Origin: Natronococcus sp. AD-5
GTDB taxonomy: Archaea > Halobacteriota > Halobacteria > Halobacteriales > Natrialbaceae
Reading direction: 5' to 3'
Length of the DNA stretch: 64,000 bases
NCBI RefSeq assembly: GCF_030734285.1
Contig: NZ_CP132294.1
Span: forward strand, 1,116,001 to 1,180,000
The notes under the pieces were generated by a model. That model worked only from the letters and a program-made list of their open reading frames with translations, was not told the origin of the DNA and made no database searches. Position numbers and translations under genes: made by a program. Of this stretch, positions 62,643 through 64,000 are shown piece by piece (the first letter of the stretch is position 1; the number at the start of each line of letters is the position of its first letter).

Positions 62643-63359
62643 ATGAGCGTCATCGCGACGATCACGGTTCCGGCGTCGTCGTTCTCGCTCGGGTCGCTCG
62701 TCGACGCGGAGACCGTGACCGTGCGAATCGAAACGACGGTTCCGACGTCCGAATCGGTGATCCCGTACCTCTGGGTCCCTGCGGACGTGACCGAATCGAT
62801 CGTGTCCAGGCTCGAATCGAAAGCGGCCGTCGACCGCGTGGCGGTCGTCGACGAGGCGGACGGCAGCGTGCTCGTCAAGGTCGCGTGGAACGACGGCGTC
62901 AACGGGATCCTCGAGGCGATCCGCGAGAGCGACGCGATCGTCACGAGCGCGGCCGGGACCGCCGACCGGTGGACGTTTCGACTCCGGTTGCCATCGTACG
63001 AGGATCTCTCGACGTTCTACGCGCGCTGTCTCGAGTCGAACGTCGAGGTCGAACTCGTCCGGCTTCACGAGGCGGTGGCCGGGGACGATCCGTCACAGTT
63101 CGGGCTGACGGATGCACAACGACGCCTGATCGTCGCGGCCTACGAGGCGGGGTACTTCGACGTCCCTCGACGGACCACGCTCGTCGAACTCGGGGAACGG
63201 TTCGACGTCTCCGATTCGGCCGTTTCGCAGCAACTGCGTCGCGGTCTCGCCGCGCTCGTCGATTCGACGGTACGCATCGAGGCCCGATCCGACGACATCG
63301 TCGTCGGCCGCGGCGCCGAGCCGACGGAACCCGCCTCGGAGACGGGAAACGATCCGTGA
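62643..63359 (+). CDS. HTH-10 family (bacterio-opsin activator-like) regulator (238 aa)
   Basis: Starts MSVIATITVPASSFSLGSLV at 62643. The N-terminal half is the family's small ligand domain (FSLGSLVDAETVTVRIETTV, VPADVTESIVSRLESKAAVD, VKVAWNDGVNGILEAIRESD). The C-terminal HTH-10 is FGLTDAQRRLIVAAYEAGYF, DVPRRTTLVELGERFDVSDS and AVSQQLRRGLAALVD. The family is abundant in haloarchaea and activates genes in response to light, oxygen or other signals; the target is unknown. Confidence 0.92.
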   Translation: MSVIATITVPASSFSLGSLVDAETVTVRIETTVPTSESVIPYLWVPADVTESIVSRLESKAAVDRVAVVDEADGSVLVKVAWNDGVNGILEAIRESDAIVTSAAGTADRWTFRLRLPSYEDLSTFYARCLESNVEVELVRLHEAVAGDDPSQFGLTDAQRRLIVAAYEAGYFDVPRRTTLVELGERFDVSDSAVSQQLRRGLAALVDSTVRIEARSDDIVVGRGAEPTEPASETGNDP

Positions 63360-63380
63360 CGGCGGCCAACCGCGGCGGTT

Positions 63381-64000
63381 ATGGGCGTCGATTCCCTCCG
63401 TACGACCGTGCAGAACGTCACCGACAGGACCAGCAATCCGTTCGGCATGCGACCGCCCTTCGACCGAACCCCGCCCGGTGACCGGACCGCCGTTTTCGGT
63501 TACGGTGACGCCAACGCGGACTTTCACCTGATCGGCGATTACCCCCACGCCCACGGCGGCGCCGAAACCGGCGTCCCGTTCACCGGCTCCGACGCCGGCC
63601 GCGCGCTCCAGGACGTCCTCCGGGAGGTCGGCTTCGTGAGCGGTCCGCCGAACGAACCCGTCTGCGAGAACCTGTTCTGTAGCTACATCCACATGTGCTG
63701 TCTCCCGGACGGAGAGGCGCCCACCGACGAGGAGTACGCCGCCCTCGAGCGCTACTTCGACGCCGAACTGCGGGCGATCAACGCGCACATCCTCATGCCG
63801 GTCGGCGAGCGGGCGACGGATCACGTCCTCCGGGAGTACACGACCCAGCGACACCGGTTCGACCTCGACGTGGCGGCGCTCCACGCGACGGAAATCCGCG
63901 GTCGAGGCTTCCTGGTCGTCCCGATCGGGGAGCCGACCGAGTGGGAGGATACGGAACGGGAGGCGCTCGTCGCGCGACTCGAGGCGATCCTGGGCCGGGA
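63381..64000 (+). CDS. Uracil-DNA glycosylase family protein, cut by the right edge
   Basis: Starts MGVDSLRTTVQNVTDRTSNP at 63381. The UDG superfamily motif A region reads FHLIGDYPHAHGGAETGVPF, then TGSDAGRALQDVLREVGFVS and a Cys-rich VCENLFCSYIHMCCLPDGEA, with LMPVGERATDHVLREYT later. The motif differs from standard family-4 UDG (no GEAPG), so substrate and activity are unsure. About 206 residues are visible and the gene continues past 64000. Confidence 0.75.
   Translation, partial: MGVDSLRTTVQNVTDRTSNPFGMRPPFDRTPPGDRTAVFGYGDANADFHLIGDYPHAHGGAETGVPFTGSDAGRALQDVLREVGFVSGPPNEPVCENLFCSYIHMCCLPDGEAPTDEEYAALERYFDAELRAINAHILMPVGERATDHVLREYTTQRHRFDLDVAALHATEIRGRGFLVVPIGEPTEWEDTEREALVARLEAILGR

Noticed and set aside
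1-64000. CRISPR array, insertion sequence, transposase, integrase, rRNA or replication origin
   Set aside because: Searched by eye on both strands: no regularly spaced direct repeats, no transposase or integrase motif, no Orc1/Cdc6 gene with origin repeats.

Overview
The window is a 64 kb piece of a halophilic archaeal (class Halobacteria) chromosome. The signs are a strongly GC-rich sequence, very acidic proteins, Tat-type lipoproteins, a SAMP-type ubiquitin-like protein, an HTH-10 (Bat-like) regulator, a halocyanin, a haloarchaeal glutamate-cysteine ligase, fibrillarin/Nop5, and promoters whose TATA elements lie about 28-30 nt before the start codon, as expected for leaderless mRNAs. A family such as Natrialbaceae is plausible, but I cannot fix the genus from sequence alone. 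Both window edges cut genes: a methylmalonyl-CoA mutase on the left and a uracil-DNA glycosylase family gene on the right.

Layout. 1-8.9 kb: methylmalonyl-CoA mutase, small unknowns, a GNAT acetyltransferase, a tungsten-type aldehyde ferredoxin oxidoreductase, an orphan seven-helix sensor domain with no kinase, two micro zinc-ribbon proteins, a pentapeptide-repeat potassium channel, a PadR regulator and a UspA fragment. 8.9-18.4 kb: S9 peptidase, FAD enzymes, a SAMP-like protein, a formyltransferase, two neighbouring genes each broken by a one-base frameshift (a lipoprotein and a PHA-synthase-like gene), an alpha/beta hydrolase and a DUF892 ferritin-like protein. 18.4-26.1 kb: a minus-strand stress block, grpE - dnaK - LURP-like - dnaJ, followed by a sugar-transfer-type ATP-grasp enzyme and an AMP-binding-like protein; a run of seven inverted repeats lies at the 3' end of dnaK. 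26.2-33.1 kb: XPB helicase and its usual partner Bax1/DUF790 nuclease, held apart by a degenerate NUDIX protein, a ZIP-like membrane protein and a sodium symporter with a tiny one-helix partner. 33.1-49.7 kb: metabolic and housekeeping genes, including a zinc alcohol dehydrogenase, a PQQ-type sugar dehydrogenase, an RNA m5C methyltransferase with a separate PUA-like protein, a PAC2 protein, an aldo/keto reductase, a CysH/CysD-type PAPS protein, an amidohydrolase, a monothiol glutaredoxin, a two-protein YeeE/YedE sulfur transporter and a His-rich halocyanin.

50-64 kb: tRNA-Leu(CAA) followed by two tight hairpins, an HD phosphohydrolase, and a decayed tRNA-Leu copy that repeats the tRNA 3' end and the following hairpin about 1.1 kb downstream. 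Then come an inositol monophosphatase family enzyme, DUF63 and DUF2391 membrane proteins, the nop5-fibrillarin operon, a fatty acyl-CoA ligase type enzyme, glutamate-cysteine ligase, a winged-helix regulator, an M24-like protein lacking key metal ligands, heme A synthase, a DUF457-type membrane protein under a perfect 10-bp palindrome that covers its TATA box, and the HTH-10 regulator.

Most of the window is ordinary core genome. The accessory or decaying spots are 4.6-8.8 kb, 14.9-16.3 kb, 22.4-22.9 kb, 27.7-31.5 kb and 50.3-51.5 kb. I did not find a CRISPR array, insertion sequence, rRNA or replication origin.
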